Positions 23,331-34,980 of a DNA stretch of 64,000 nucleotides are shown piece after piece. Source of the stretch: Sabellastarte sp. h YS-2021 (Eukaryota; Annelida; Polychaeta; Sabellida; Sabellidae). The DNA lies in the NCBI GenBank assembly GCA_964017235.1, contig OZ024929.1, positions 111,523,793 through 111,587,792 on the forward strand, given 5' to 3'. The notes under the pieces were generated by a model that did not search any database, had not been told where the DNA came from, and saw only the letters and a program-made list of their open reading frames with translations. A program made the translations under genes and the position numbers. The first letter of the stretch is position 1. Each line of letters opens with the position of its first letter.

Positions 23331-24774
23331 GTAGAAAGAAACTAGAGCGGTAAGCAAGGCCAATATCACAATAAGAATAAGCACTTGTAAAATGTGAAGG
23401 GAGCTGTAAACCAATGAAATTTTATTTGGGGTCATTCAGTGGACCCCTTCACTTACATTGCTTCTTTTATACGTAGTAAGCAGGATGATATTCTCATTAC
23501 ATGAAACAATTGTTTTGATGACCAGGACAAATTACAGTGTCTGTGGTGCATGGGAAGGATTGGTAGTTTTGCGGGAGTAGTTTTTATGAAAGTGCAAGAT
23601 TTGCCCCATGAGAAGGTTTAATTTTTGGCACACACTCTTTCAAACAAGTACACATAGGATTGGGATTCATTAACACTATTGCATGCAAGTGATATTAGTA
23701 AATAGTTCACAAGACTGTCTACATTATGCAAAGGATGAGATGTTGCCCAATTAGAAAGACATTAAAGCCTGAACCGAGGCTAATGTATGAGAAAAATAAA
23801 TTCCAAAACAGAATAAGCACATTTGTTGTATCAATGCCATTATGTCAATCAGTTTTGAATTATTTGTTCATATTTTGTCTTACCTCTTTTTGTTTTATGA
23901 ACCTTATCCAGTTAAAATCTTTCTCTTTGAGTCTAGTCAGATAGCAGAGGTTTTACTGTACATTTAGTGAGTTTAAATACTCGCCACACAATTCGGGATC
24001 CTACAGTGGTGTGTATACGGGCAGATCTTTAATGTAAGTCTGAAATGTCTAAGTTCAGGTAACTGGAGAAAGATTTGGTGAAATGTGGTTTCAAAACAGT
24101 TTGGTTCCAGTGCTGATCTCTTTGTTTCTCTCAATGGTTCAGCTATCCTTTTGAGTTCTTCTGTTCACTTTTCCTAATTAAAATTTCCAATTACAATAAT
24201 CAAGTTGTTCTTGTGACTTTATATTTTTATATGTGGAATGTCAGTGGATCTATCTCTCACTCTTTAATTTCATAAACTAGTAAGTTGGGAATTGGCGGTT
24301 GCTTCAGAATAAGACGTATCATTACATGACGATTCACAATAAAATAATGACTATTATGTAGAAAAGTCCTCGTACTGAAGCAGGATCATGCTGTTACCAA
24401 AGTTTTTGTGCTGGTATCATGAGATTATCCATTTATTAGAATGAAAAAAACTATATTATCATTTTAGTACTGTGTTTACCAGTATAAAATTGTTATTATT
24501 TAGTGCCATTTTAACTAAAGAATAAACCATAGATAAGAAATTTATTCTTATTCCCAAAAATATGTACAAAGATTTGTCTCATTTTATCAGAGATTTTAAG
24601 CTTCTTCAAACACATTGAGTTTAATATTTACCTAAATATGAAAATAAGGCATGATATCACCATTTTGATATTGAAACCATGATGTCCTTATTTTAGGATA
24701 TCACAATATCTTGATTGAGAGTGATGCAAGCACCATAAAATTCAGTCAGTATATTTGTTGTGTTTATATTACAG
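23331..24774. other. AT-rich intron end without recognised features
   Basis: Nothing beyond the terminal acceptor at 24771-24774 was recognised. Confidence 0.5.
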
Positions 24775-24858
24775 GTGCTTGGTAAGTGCTTGGACATAGT
24801 CAAGCAGACTTCAAGAGTACAGTCCCAGTCCACAGAATATGGAGTACTGCGGATGTGA
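24775..24858 (+). CDS. MCCC2: Terminal exon of MCCC2-type carboxyltransferase beta subunit
   Basis: Exon of 27 codons plus TGA, starting directly after a TATTACAG acceptor (24767-24774), phase 0, so it joins in frame to the exon ending at 5966. The joined junction reads DTRK|VLGKCL, matching the family's DTR-VLGL segment. The protein ends EYGVLRM, equivalent to the conserved DFGIFRM C-terminus of MCCC2. The middle of the exon (KQTSRVQSQST) is unlike canonical MCCC2, which again allows a paralogue. The spacing to the previous exon makes an 18,808-bp intron. Identification is strong because both the splice phase and the C-terminal motif agree. Confidence 0.82.
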   Translation: MLGKCLDIVKQTSRVQSQSTEYGVLRM

Positions 24859-26590
24859 TAGTCTAGTCACCCAGAAATCATTATCAGGGGATTCTACTGA
24901 AATATTTCAGTAGTACTTGCCAAAAGCAATGCAATTGTGTCCTGCCTGGTTTTTCAAAGTAATTGTAACAATTTACAGGTCATGCCCAATATTTTACAAA
25001 GGAAGGTATGTCCTACCACATGCAGTTACAGTTGTATATCCTATATTTTTGCAGATGTTTCGGCCATTATCTATCAGTTCAGGGTATTAGTGAAGGTATC
25101 GCCTGGTCTTTGTGTGTCTATGTGTGGGGGGGTCTATGGTCTTAATGGTTCTCCTTATTTATTGGCCTTTTATTATCTAAAATTCACAGTAATCTTTTTA
25201 TCATGAGCAAAGTATACTAACTACTGTAGGTCTAACAAGTGTCGCCCCAAATGCAATATGTCTCTAGTGATAAAACAATTGTAACTTGAGGTAAGTTTCT
25301 GCACCTTACTTGTGTGGATGGGTACTATTGTTTTTTGTTCAACTTGGGTTGTGTTTTTGCTAATGTATGAATATGTTTAAAGGATTATTGTTTACCTATA
25401 ATTGTGTGTTGTATGTGGGGAAGTGATCTGCCCCTGTGGCCTAGTGGGTAACACACCTCTATCCCCTGTTGCAGACCAAAAGACCTCAGGGACGTTGATA
25501 AATAGTCATCCTTGAGCCTCTTTCTTGCAGTTAGGGGAATGTCAGTCTCTTGAAGATCTTGGGCTGTACTTGTACAGTTGGGATTGTTCAATTAGCCCCT
25601 TTGAGTCTATTAGTTTGAGTTATTGTGCTGAGTATCAATACATGATATAGTATAATACAAAAAAAAAGCAAAACAATTGCATTCCTATTGTCCACATTTT
25701 ATTGAACATTCTGATAATGTAACAAATTATTTCAGTTTCCCTATTATGTTGGACTTTTTATACAAGTTTGTATTTATGAGATGTGTTATTAATTTTTCAT
25801 AATTTTTTTCAACTGTGATAAATATGTGTTTATATTATGATTATGTCCGTAGCTGTATGTGTAATAGAAACGTATTAGTGAGTAAATAGTCAATAATAAT
25901 TCTACATGAACTATAACTGCTTGAGTTTTACCCGAGTACAATCGAAAACAATGTCAGAGTTTTTCCTAGGTGGCAATGTTAACTTAAAACAAGTTTCATC
26001 TTTTATATCTCTGAAGACTATATATAATATATTTGTGGATAGCAATTTTCCTTTTTATGTAAAAAAACAATGTTGAAATATTGTTTCCCACTATAAAATA
26101 CCTCACTTTTTAAATTAGAACTAATGCTTAAATTCCCAATTTGTTATAACAGTTATAATTATGTTGATGATTATAATATTTTTGCTTGAAATTTTAAATA
26201 TGTCTTTATAAAAGAGGTTTCATGCATCATAGTATAACTTACAATCGATCAAGTAATCATCTGATTTAAGATGTTAATGTTTATTAATTATAAATTACAG
26301 AACTTTGTTTTGAAAATTACTCACTAACTTCATGGAAGTGATATTGAAACTTGACACTTCCAGTTATGACATTGAAACCCAAAGCGCCAAAACCATCATC
26401 GATTTAAATGGAAATATCCATAGATAATATTAGCACTAATAGATATGCAGTGGATGATGTTTGGAGCTTTAAATCATGTTGAAGACACATTTGTTGTTTC
26501 TTTTATTGTTCATTGACATGACTGTCTTGTATTGTGAATATTGTCAGACATTTGTTTGTTTATTTATAAATAAATGACCCATGTATTTCA
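24859..26590 (+). other. Probable 3' UTR and downstream region of the MCCC2-type gene
   Basis: Sequence following the TGA contains no convincing ORF. A canonical AATAAA lies at 26569-26574, followed by T/GT-rich sequence, and could be the polyadenylation signal. Other weak signals occur earlier, so the transcript end is uncertain. A tRNA-like repeat relic at about 25428-25600 lies inside this stretch. Confidence 0.3.
25428..25600. repeat. tRNA-like SINE relic
   Basis: CCCCTGTGGCCTAGTGGGTAA resembles a tRNA 5' arm and A box. The expected B box is degenerate, and the rest (AGGGGAATGTCAGTCTC, GGGCTGTACTTGTACAG) could be a SINE body. Different from the SINE family listed below. Confidence 0.35.
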
Positions 26591-27784
26591 CATACTGTTT
26601 GTTTTTGTATTACTGTTTTATAATGCTGAATAATTGTCACCAAATGATGTTTGTATTTTGAACTGAAATGTTCATTGAAATGTTAAAATGGCCCTTTTTG
26701 TAGGCTAGTAAGCAACTGAACAATGGCAGCTGAAGATATAGATGAAACAAGGCCAAATGGTGTTTTGGTCCCCTAGTGTGAGCGCAAAGCCATCGGAAAC
26801 ACAGGTAGTACACCAGAATTTATGAAAGCCTGGTTACACAAAGAAATTCCACCTCAGACAGATCCCACAGCTGGTGTAGAACTCAGACGATGATCCATCC
26901 AAGTACTAACGTAGCCCATTGCCGCTTAACTTCAGTGAGCAGACAAATACTCATCACGCTGCACCACAATTCATGAAAGTCTTTGAGACAAAAAAAAGTA
27001 ATCTCTAGAAGCGCGGGCTCTGTCGAGGCTCACGCTTAAAAATACTGCTTTAATAAGTGACACTATTTGAAAAAGAAAAATATTTTATAAGTGAATGATA
27101 TCTAGATAAAGTATATGTCAAAAGTTGTCCTGCCAAACTCAGAAATAACCAATTTGTTTTAGCTGTCTTGCTATTCAGCAATCTAAAGGTTGGACTTCAC
27201 AGATGACTAAAAGTATCTTGCTATCTCAGAAGCAGCTCTTCTCCATAGAAATTCATAACATGGCCAATTTAAAATTCCTTCTGATTATTTAACCTTTAAA
27301 CATTAAGGAGTGAATTACGAATTAATAAAGTAAGATGCTTAATGATTAGCCACACTTGCAGATTACAAATATGTAAAGAAATATGAGTGGAAATTTCGAT
27401 TGCAAAAGCTATTGTGTCCAGGCACTTCCACAAATATTTTTGCTGCTATTCAGTTTTCTTTGTATTTTCTTTGCAATATGCTTTCCTTACATGTAATCCA
27501 AGAGTCTTCATTATAAAGACAGAAAAGGCTTATTAATCCAAGGGTATCCATAGTTTCAAATTGCACAAATTATATTTACACATTAAATTGAGACCTCCTG
27601 CCAGGAAATTGCAATTTGAGTTGATATCTCTCTCTTTGTTTCAATAGAATTATTCATTTGTGGACACTGTGATTAACCAAAGTTGATCATTAATTTGTCA
27701 CTTCAAGCAATAAAATTTAGCCTAACTAAGATTTATCAAGAAACCTATATTAATTTAGCATATGAACTGCATTTTACCCAACAG
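26591..27784. other. Intergenic AT-rich stretch with one 5S-derived repeat
   Basis: Apart from the 5S-like copy at 26849-26960, no gene, splice-bounded exon or repeat boundary was recognised. Confidence 0.5.
26849..26960 (-). repeat. 5S rRNA-derived SINE-like repeat, copy 1
   Basis: On the minus strand it reads CACTGAAGTTAAGC, GGCTACGTTAGTACTTGGAT and GG, then ATCATCGTCTGAGTTCT and GTGGGATCTGTCTGAG. This corresponds to the 3' half of eukaryotic 5S rRNA (CACTGAAGTTAAGC, GGTTAGTACTTGGATGG, GTGACC, CTGGGAATACC), covering the internal A and C promoter boxes. The C box is mutated (GGTGACC to ATCATCG). The copy at 61983-62096 shares the same non-5S extensions on both sides, so this is a dispersed family rather than a stray 5S gene. 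SINE3-type elements of known animals have 5S heads; assignment to that class is inference. Confidence 0.65.
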
Positions 27785-28110
27785 CCTTTTAGGGCTGTGT
27801 GGGTTTTTTCATCACCCATGGCGTCTGGATGTGCAGGCAGATGGCTAGCGAGACAAACCTTGTCCAGGCTGTATCTCAGAAACTGTGAGGTATAAGATGC
27901 TGATACTTGATAGGGACATTATTGGGGCTGCATGTGTGCAGTGTCCTGGTGTGACCTTGATCGACATTTGACCTTGACCTAAAAAATCTTGTCCAGGATA
28001 TATCTCGGAAACCATAAGGTGCAGAAAGTTGATACTTGGTAGAAAATCCACTCATTACTTTTAGAGTAAGGTCGAAAGTATCCCAAAGTTGTAAAAAATA
28101 CATTGTGATC
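27785..28110 (+). mobile_element. Composite minisatellite element, truncated copy
   Basis: 5' leader (CAGCCTTTTAGGGCTGTGTG, TTTTTTCATCACCCATGGCG) followed by about two degenerate ~140-bp units (GGGACATTATTGGGGCTG; TCTTGTCCAGGATATATCTC). The usual 3' tail is absent. Confidence 0.65.
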
Positions 28111-28309
28111 CTTGAGAATTCAGGATTTCTTTAATCCATTAAATGATCCGGAACTCTCCCTATATTTAATTACTTCCTTTTCCCAGGCCCTTTCCACATA
28201 AAAATTCACAAACACACCCAAATTATAACATGGTGAAGGGAATATAAGGAGGCCCTGTTTTAAAGGAACACTAAAAGACCACAGTGATCTTGTCAATAGT
28301 TATCAATAA

Positions 28310-28873
28310 TAGGGCTGTGCCACCTTGGCGATAAGCTTTACGATAAGTATACAGCCCAGTAAAATGCCAGTTCGGGAAGTAGATCTTTTCAGTTGCAATG
28401 TGGTCTTATTGCCATCATAAATCCATCATGTACAGAAGATACGGTACTTCCGAATGGGTTTACGATTGGATGAGTTCATAAGTCCATCGGAAACAGTTTA
28501 CAACAATATTACACTGTTTGAAATTATCACAAATTGTTTTGATCGCTATCAGATTTTGATAATCTTAAACCCACCTTAAACAATCTTAAATTTATCATTT
28601 CACATGTAAAGTAATCTTTTTTATCTTAAAACAACCTTAAACCAATCTTAAACCTATCTTTTTAATCTTACGTTGATCTTTAAGCTTCGTAAACCTATTG
28701 TAAACCTATTGTAAACTTTTTAGGAACCTCTTTTGTGGCAATCTCTGCATTAATCATAAAGCTATTGGGATAAGATCTTAAACCTATCCTAACACCCCTG
28801 AATCGTGAATGTTTTCCTTATTTCCTATCAAGAACTAGGTTTACGATCTGCTCCCCAAGGTGGAACAGCCCCA
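28310..28873. mobile_element. Harbinger-like MITE with TAA duplication
   Basis: The left end TAGGGCTGTGCCACCTTGG and the right end CCAAGGTGGAACAGCCCCA are inverse complements with two mismatches. Both are flanked by TAA (28307-28309 and 28874-28876). The 564-bp interior holds many degenerate CTTAAACCTATC-type motifs (about 28560-28800) and no ORF. A TAA duplication suits PIF/Harbinger superfamily MITEs, but the ends differ from the other Harbinger elements here. Confidence 0.7.
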
Positions 28874-28876
28874 TAA

Positions 28877-29594
28877 AGACCACCATGATTTTTAGTTACC
28901 AATTTTGGCAAAAGATCACTTTCCTCTTACCTCTATGGTTGTGTATTTGAATCCAGCTTATGGCAATACAAAAGAGAAATACAAAAGAGCCATCCCAGTA
29001 TAACCCTTGGTAATAACAAGGACGTAAAAACCCAACTTTGATTGTTAATGGCCTTCAAGAAGTGAGAGGTCCACTTGCAGCTGTGATGCATTACCAGGTT
29101 ACAGAGAGGAAATGCTGTGTCATCCCAACTCAGGAAATTTGCAGTTAATGTCAAGCATCAGCTTGTTTTTAATCATCCGAAATGTTAGATGATAAAACAC
29201 AACAGATAAATGCATGATTAAATGAGGTGGGTGAACTTGTCTATGGTCAGTGACATTTGCTCCTGGCTGTCCTGGTGTTTTGGTGAGACTACACTTTGCT
29301 CAGACACAAAATTTGTATGACCAGAATGTCTTATTTTGAAAACAATCCTAATAATGAGCCACATGGTATTGTACCCTTTTTATTTCCATCTGTAAACAGT
29401 AGCTTTAGCATAACCTTATGTTCTGACTGCCCATGAAACCTCAAAGATAAAGTGGACAACGTTATTTCCCGTAGTAACATTTTTCCTGTGGTAATGTATT
29501 TTGCTTTTTAGCACACCTTCAATATAAATTTGAAGAATCCTTGAATTACTCTAAGACTTAAATGGAGGTCGTTCCCATTCATGGATTGTTGCCC
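28877..29594. other. No recognised features
   Basis: AT-rich sequence between the MITE and the next repeat element. Confidence 0.4.
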
Positions 29595-29955
29595 CACAGC
29601 CTTTAAGGGCTCTGGGGGTATTATTTTCACCCACGGTGTCCGGATGGGCCAAAACTGGCCTTGGCTGCATCTGAGAAACCTGGAGGTGTAAGAAATTGAT
29701 ACTTGGTAGGGACATAGGTTGGGGTGTAGGTGTGCAACATCATGGTCTGACCTTGACCTTTAAAATTTTGTTTGGGCTATTTCTCGGAATTCTTAAAGTG
29801 TCAAAGGTTGATAGTTGGTAAGAACATTGGTTAGGGGGTGTCGTACGGTTTGTTCTGAAAACTGATTTTTGTACTGTGTTACTTCTATATCTCAAGGTGT
29901 CAGAAGCTATTTCCCCAGGCTGTGGGTACAGGCATCTCCGGTGCAATTGTTTTAG
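29595..29955 (+). mobile_element. Composite minisatellite element, short copy
   Basis: Leader CCCCACAGCCTTTAAGGGCT and TTTTCACCCACGGTGTCCGG, one and a half units, then the 3' tail ATATCTCAAGGTGTCAGAAG and CCCCAGGCTGTGGGTACAGG. It shows that the tandem core can contract to about one unit. Confidence 0.7.
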
Positions 29956-29992
29956 TTTAACATTGCCTCCAACATATTATATTGGTCAAATA

Positions 29993-30274
29993 ATGGCAGA
30001 TAGTCGAGGGGGTGGAGGAAAGTATAGCATTATAGTTAATGAAGATTCTGAAGTGAAAACTCAGCCACCAGAAGGCAACAAGCAGCCTGCAACGTCCAAC
30101 CCTTCTACAGAATGTATGGACTACATTCAAACCCAGTTACTGCATTCTGAAGCATCGGCCGTTATTTTAGGAATTCTAATTGTACTAGGAGAACGCCATA
30201 TTAATGAATTAATCTTAGTTATAAATAAAACTCACGGAGGTTATTACAAGATAGAAGTTTTTGGTGTAAAATGA
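29993..30274 (+). CDS. Possible small ORF or first exon of unknown gene
   Basis: ATG at 29993 opens a 93-codon frame to TGA at 30272. The first ~60 residues are hydrophilic with exon-like composition (MADSRGGGGKYS, then NEDSEVKTQPPEGN), followed by a hydrophobic stretch (ASAVILGILIVLG). I do not recognise the protein. A donor site within or after the hydrophobic part is possible but none is convincing. It begins just past the 3' end of a repeat element. It could be the first coding exon of a gene continuing to the right or a chance frame. Confidence 0.3.
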   Translation: MADSRGGGGKYSIIVNEDSEVKTQPPEGNKQPATSNPSTECMDYIQTQLLHSEASAVILGILIVLGERHINELILVINKTHGGYYKIEVFGVK

Positions 30275-30810
30275 AAATATAGGCAGACCCATTCCATCTA
30301 AAACAACAAAGTTGAGAACTTAATCATTGATCATTGTATAAACTGTCATGAACATTTACTCAATAATAAGCAGGTGGATTTCATGTCATGATGAGAGAGT
30401 GATAAGTGTAATGCCTTCCCTTTATTGTGTAAGGTACGTGGCCCTTGGGAATTATGGATTAACCCCCTGTGGGGATAATGCATGCAACCCCGGGTATTTT
30501 CAGAAATCTGAAGGAGCTACTTTAACAAGGTGAAAAGCTTAACTGCTTTAATATGTGGAAAGTATAACACCCAAGAGATCAAAGCTGAGCATATTATGCT
30601 CTTGTCAGTAGTCGAGGCTAAGTCCAATACAGGTATTGACAGAAGCTGATTTCAAACACACATATCACATACCATAAACAATACATTATAGTTTCAACAT
30701 TTTCATTCACAGACAATATTAAACCCGTGACCGCCTATTTGTCTCGGCATGTGAACTTCCATCAGACTTTGGATCAACAATTTTCCTTGAAAACCTTATG
30801 GCCCAGAGAC

Positions 30811-31044
30811 TTATTTATTTATTTGGGGTTTTACGTCGCTTTCAACACTGTACAGCTCATATCACGACGGGTAGTTGGAAGGGCAGAGGAAACCAGTACA
30901 TAGAGTTCGCTAGGGTTCTGTACTGTAAACTGCCGACCAACGGCAAGCAACTACCAGCTTTCCCACATAAGGCCTTGACGGGGATCGAACCCCGGCCTCA
31001 GAGGTGGGAGGCGAGAGTGTTACCACTCTGCCACCGTGGCCCCT
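30811..31044 (-). mobile_element. tRNA-derived SINE, copy 1
   Basis: On the minus strand the head is GGGGCCACGGTGGCAGAGTG with A box TGGCAGAGTGG and B box GGTTCGATCCC. The body carries GTCGGCAGTTTACAGTACAG and CCCGTCGTGATATGAGCTGT, followed by CGACGTAAAACCCCAAATAA and an ATAAA-rich tail. It is flanked by a perfect 15-bp target duplication TTATGGCCCAGAGAC (30796-30810 and 31045-31059), proof of retroposition. The intact A and B boxes suggest a young copy. Confidence 0.9.
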
Positions 31045-31429
31045 TTATGGCCCAGAGACATGCTGATTTGTAACTGCCTGTGGTACTTCATCATGATGTT
31101 AGTTCTCCATTGTATGTCACGGTAAGTTCCCATATGTTTTAATGTCTAAAGGTTCAACTTTCAATGTGCTTTACTCGTTAAGTATGTTAATACCACTTTC
31201 ACAAAATCCTCTGTCATTTCCATGACTTTAAAATAAGCAAAACAGAGAAATGACCAAAATGTGTGAATGCCAATTTATTGTTCTATACTTGGTGGTCAAT
31301 AAATCATATGTCTGATATTCTTCTCGCTTAGTAATTTACTTTTCCATACCATTCAGTATGGCAGACTAACCTAAGCTGTTGAGCTTGAGACAGAAGCCCA
31401 ACTGAAGCATGCTCTATATTTGACCCAGG

Positions 31430-31657
31430 GGCCACGGTGGCAGGGTGGTAACACCCTCGCCTCCCACCTCTGAGGCCAGGGTTCGATTCCCGGCACGGCC
31501 TCAAGTGGGAAAGCTGGTAGTTGCTTGCTGTTGGTCGGCAGTTTACAGTACAGAACCCTAACGAACTGTATGTACTGGTTTCCTCGGCCCTTCCAACTAC
31601 CCGTCGTGATATGACCTATACAGTGTTGAAAGCGATGTAAAACCCCAAATAAATATA
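31430..31657 (+). mobile_element. tRNA-derived SINE, copy 2
   Basis: Same family in forward orientation. The B box GGTTCGATTCC matches the pol III consensus and the head is GGCCACGGTGGCAGGGTGG. Perfect 15-bp duplication TATATTTGACCCAGG at 31415-31429 and 31658-31672. Confidence 0.9.
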
Positions 31658-32212
31658 TATATTTGACCCAGGTGGCACAAGAAATAGTGTCAGATAAAAA
31701 GTTGTTTTTTATCTTTTGTTCAGAGAGTAATTTAAATATGAGGTTTCTTTTATATGCATTTACAAATTATAAGTGGCACGCAGTGTCATCTTAGTATTAT
31801 AGGAGTGCTGTGCTCCCAATTGTATCACTCCCCAGAAGACATCCTTTATAAACCATGTAGTTTGAGGACACAACTATAGAAACTTAACTGCAGCATAAAC
31901 TGTGGTGAAAGCAATTATGGCTGATTGTGCAATAAAATACAGCAGGTGGGAAATTAATAGACAGGTTTCTTCAGATCCCTCTCTTCTCTGGCGGGATGAA
32001 TGGAATGGGCTAAATGTGGTGAAACAATCTATTCAGACAGCCATCCTGGGGTGACATTTAGGAGGGAGACAGTAGCGACCATGGGGTGTTGGTTTTATGT
32101 GGGATCCCTGCTTTATTAACATTTCTATTAACTGATGAACTGTTGTTGATTGGAGGTATGTTGCATGCATAATAAAGTACAAATGGAGACTTATGCATGT
32201 GTTCTCTGTGGA

Positions 32213-32455
32213 TTTGTTTATTTGTTTGTTTATTTGGGGTTTTACGTCGCTTTCAACACTGTACAGGTCATATCACGACGGGTAGTTGGAAGGGCAGAGG
32301 AAACCAGTACATAGAGTTCGCTAGGGTTGTGTACTGTAAACTGCCGACCAACGGCAAGCAACTACCAGCTTTCCCACTTAAGGCCGTCACGGGGATTGAA
32401 CCCCCGACCTCAGAGGTGAGAGGCGAGAGTGTTACCACTCTGCCACCGTGGCCCC
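32213..32455 (-). mobile_element. tRNA-derived SINE, copy 3
   Basis: Minus-strand copy with perfect 15-bp duplication TGTGTTCTCTGTGGA (32198-32212 and 32456-32470). The B box region is slightly mutated (GGTTCAATCCC). Very close in sequence to copy 1. Confidence 0.9.
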
Positions 32456-32470
32456 TGTGTTCTCTGTGGA

Positions 32471-34980
32471 AAGCTTAACTGTGTGATATACACGCTTAAA
32501 GATAAGCCATAATAACAGCAGCACAGTTTCTTTTAACTGCGATTATTATAATTCTTGGTTGATGTGCAATCCTATTAGTCATAAAGATATGACACTTTGA
32601 CCTCTAATCTCTTTGATTGGGGTTTAACACAACAGATCTGTCTGTGTGGCCTTTTGCGGTAGAGTGGAGTAAAAATAACAGCTCCTACTTGAAACAAAGT
32701 AATATAACATTATAAAAAAATCACAGAGTAATCTCACAGAAATAACACTATGAGTAAATTTATCTTATGGACCACAGGCATTTTCATGCCCTTGTGCTGT
32801 AATAATGGACTGGGTCTCCCACTGTACGTTCTGTGTCCAGAGTCAAGCCAAAAATCCATATAGATATTAATGAATAGATGACTATACAATTAGTGTAATG
32901 ATTTTTTTTGTAAATTAGCTTTTGCCTGTTGTTACTGGTGCATACTGGGTAGTGGTAAACCACTCATGTCCAGCTCTGATATTGTAGGTTTCAGTCCCGT
33001 CAGTGATTGGGTATACGTACAAAAACTATCGATCTTAAATATATTTTTCAATTATAAAGCTATTTATCTGTCCTATTAGAATACAAATTTATTTGATCAC
33101 TCCCTTTATACAGACAACAAAAATACTATGAAAACGTAATTGGTTACAAGAAAATGTATGCTAAACTTCAGTAGCTTTCTCAGTATCCCTTTTTTATGAA
33201 TTAAAATAATCAAAGACAGACGAAATATGAAGAAAGCAGTTTTTTTATTCAGGCTCACTTTCTGTTTCTGGAATCACCAAAGCAATTTTTAGTTGGACCA
33301 CATTTTGTATTTGAAATGTGAATAGTTTCATAATTTTCGCAAGACTGAAACAGGGATTGATCTATGACACAAATCGAGTTGCCGATATTGTTACTTGAAT
33401 TAATGAGGGGTCTTTTTGTGAAATAAAATAGTCATTTTTGCAGATATCTGAAACAAAAGGCATCTCTCACAATTTAACGTGTCACTAATTTTGGCTAAAA
33501 GAATATACTTTCATATCTGGTTTGCATGTCTACTACACATAATGACACTTCATTGTCTTTAGTGATAGCCTCTTCTTTCATTCATTTACTATAACACATA
33601 AACATTGATGACAAACCTATTAAATATGATAGTCATATTTTGTCACAGCATTGTAAATTTGAGTTAATTGTACACAGTTTTTAAAAAGCTCACTCGAATG
33701 ATCAGAAGACTGAGATAAATCAATGTAATTCATATTTTGGCTCAGTTGTCAACTCCCTCAAGACAACCAGCTGAAAGTTCTGGACTTTATTATAATACAT
33801 GGAATAAGTTTCTCATACCTTTCATAAAACTTATTAAATTTTTCTTAAATATGAGGTCCATTTTTTCCTCCTAATCGCCTCAAAAATGTAGTTCCGGGGA
33901 TAATCTTGTTGGTCATATGTTTTTAAGCCGTGGAGGTGTGGGGTCGTCAGTCCAGAGAATTCCCTACTCTGTATGTAAACCCAGATAATGAGAACAAGAA
34001 TTGGTTGAAGGAGAGCCTTTTATGTACACAGACACATTACATGACATCTACATAATCATTAGTGGGTTAAAGCTAAACATTAATGACAAGAAGGTCCCCT
34101 ACATGGAATAAAAGGAAGTTACAATAGGACAACTTGATACACTAAAATACTGAAAGGTAAATATAGAATAAATTGTAATTTGAAATTGAAGAATGTTGTT
34201 GTGCAAGGCTGAGAAAGTCGTATTAATCATATGATCAAGTGATGCATAACTGGACAAGTGTGGTGGTAATTAGCTATCTTGATATCCAGTGAGAGGCTAC
34301 TGAACAACACATGACCTGTAATAAGGTCTCGTGAAACACATAACCTGTGACAAGATGTAGTGATAAGGAGATGATAGGGAGGAGTGTTAGAAGCTTTTCA
34401 ACACAAACCAGTAACAAAGTGAAGAGAAACGCCAAGCTGGGGCTTTAAGAAGGGGAAATTTGGTGGGAAATTAGTGACACAGTTCATTAGCCAGTACACA
34501 AGGTGGTTTCACAATAACTTCTAATTGTGATTGACACTATTTGACACCAATAACTAGGACACCCCCTGGACTGAAAAGTTATGTCAAGCACCAACAAACA
34601 ATTCACGAAAAGGTCTTTAGTTGGCCATATTTTTATACAAAAGTTAAACAGATTGTAAAAGTCATCCCCTCAGTTGTAAGACTCAGGACATGTCGCGTGT
34701 TTTGCCAGATTTCTTCCAGTTTTGTAAAAGGATCTTTTTGCAACAGTAACGTCCCAAACTGTAACTTGTGTAAGTCTTAAGATAACTCCTGGGAATAAAA
34801 CTGTGGTATAACACTTCGTATTTTGTCACAACTCTGCAACAAAACTAAATTTAACTTAATTTATGTTTAGTCAGATAAATTATAAGTTGTCAGCAGTGTT
34901 GCCTCAGTTATCGGCTAATACAAGACAACCTGCTTTATATATTGTGACATCCTGACCATGATACACTCCTTTCCTGTTTG
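32471..34980. other. AT-rich stretch, nothing firm recognised
   Basis: A tRNA-like patch at about 32955-33000 (GGTAGTGGTAAACCACTC, GGTTTCAGTCCC) could be another SINE relic but lacks a body. No exon or gene is supported. Confidence 0.4.

Larger units (their letters stand above)
5967..24774 (+). other. 18.8-kb terminal intron of the MCCC2-type gene, filled with mobile DNA
   Basis: Begins GTAGTT and ends TTACAG. It contains a Harbinger-like element split by a DIRS retroelement, a second decayed DIRS, two copies of a minisatellite-bearing composite element, an L2/CR1 tail and a MITE-like repeat. These are all listed separately. The DIRS and L2/CR1 insertions lie in both orientations relative to the gene. 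Between 18.5 and 21.1 kb and between 23.4 and 24.7 kb I see only AT-rich sequence. Confidence 0.75.

Noticed and set aside
30960-31044. Functional tRNA gene
   Set aside because: The tRNA-like head belongs to a SINE with body, tail and target duplication; the same holds for the other six copies.
32935-33010. tRNA or SINE at GGTAGTGGTAAACCACTC...GGTTTCAGTCCC
   Set aside because: A and B box-like words are present, but no cloverleaf, body or duplication could be seen.
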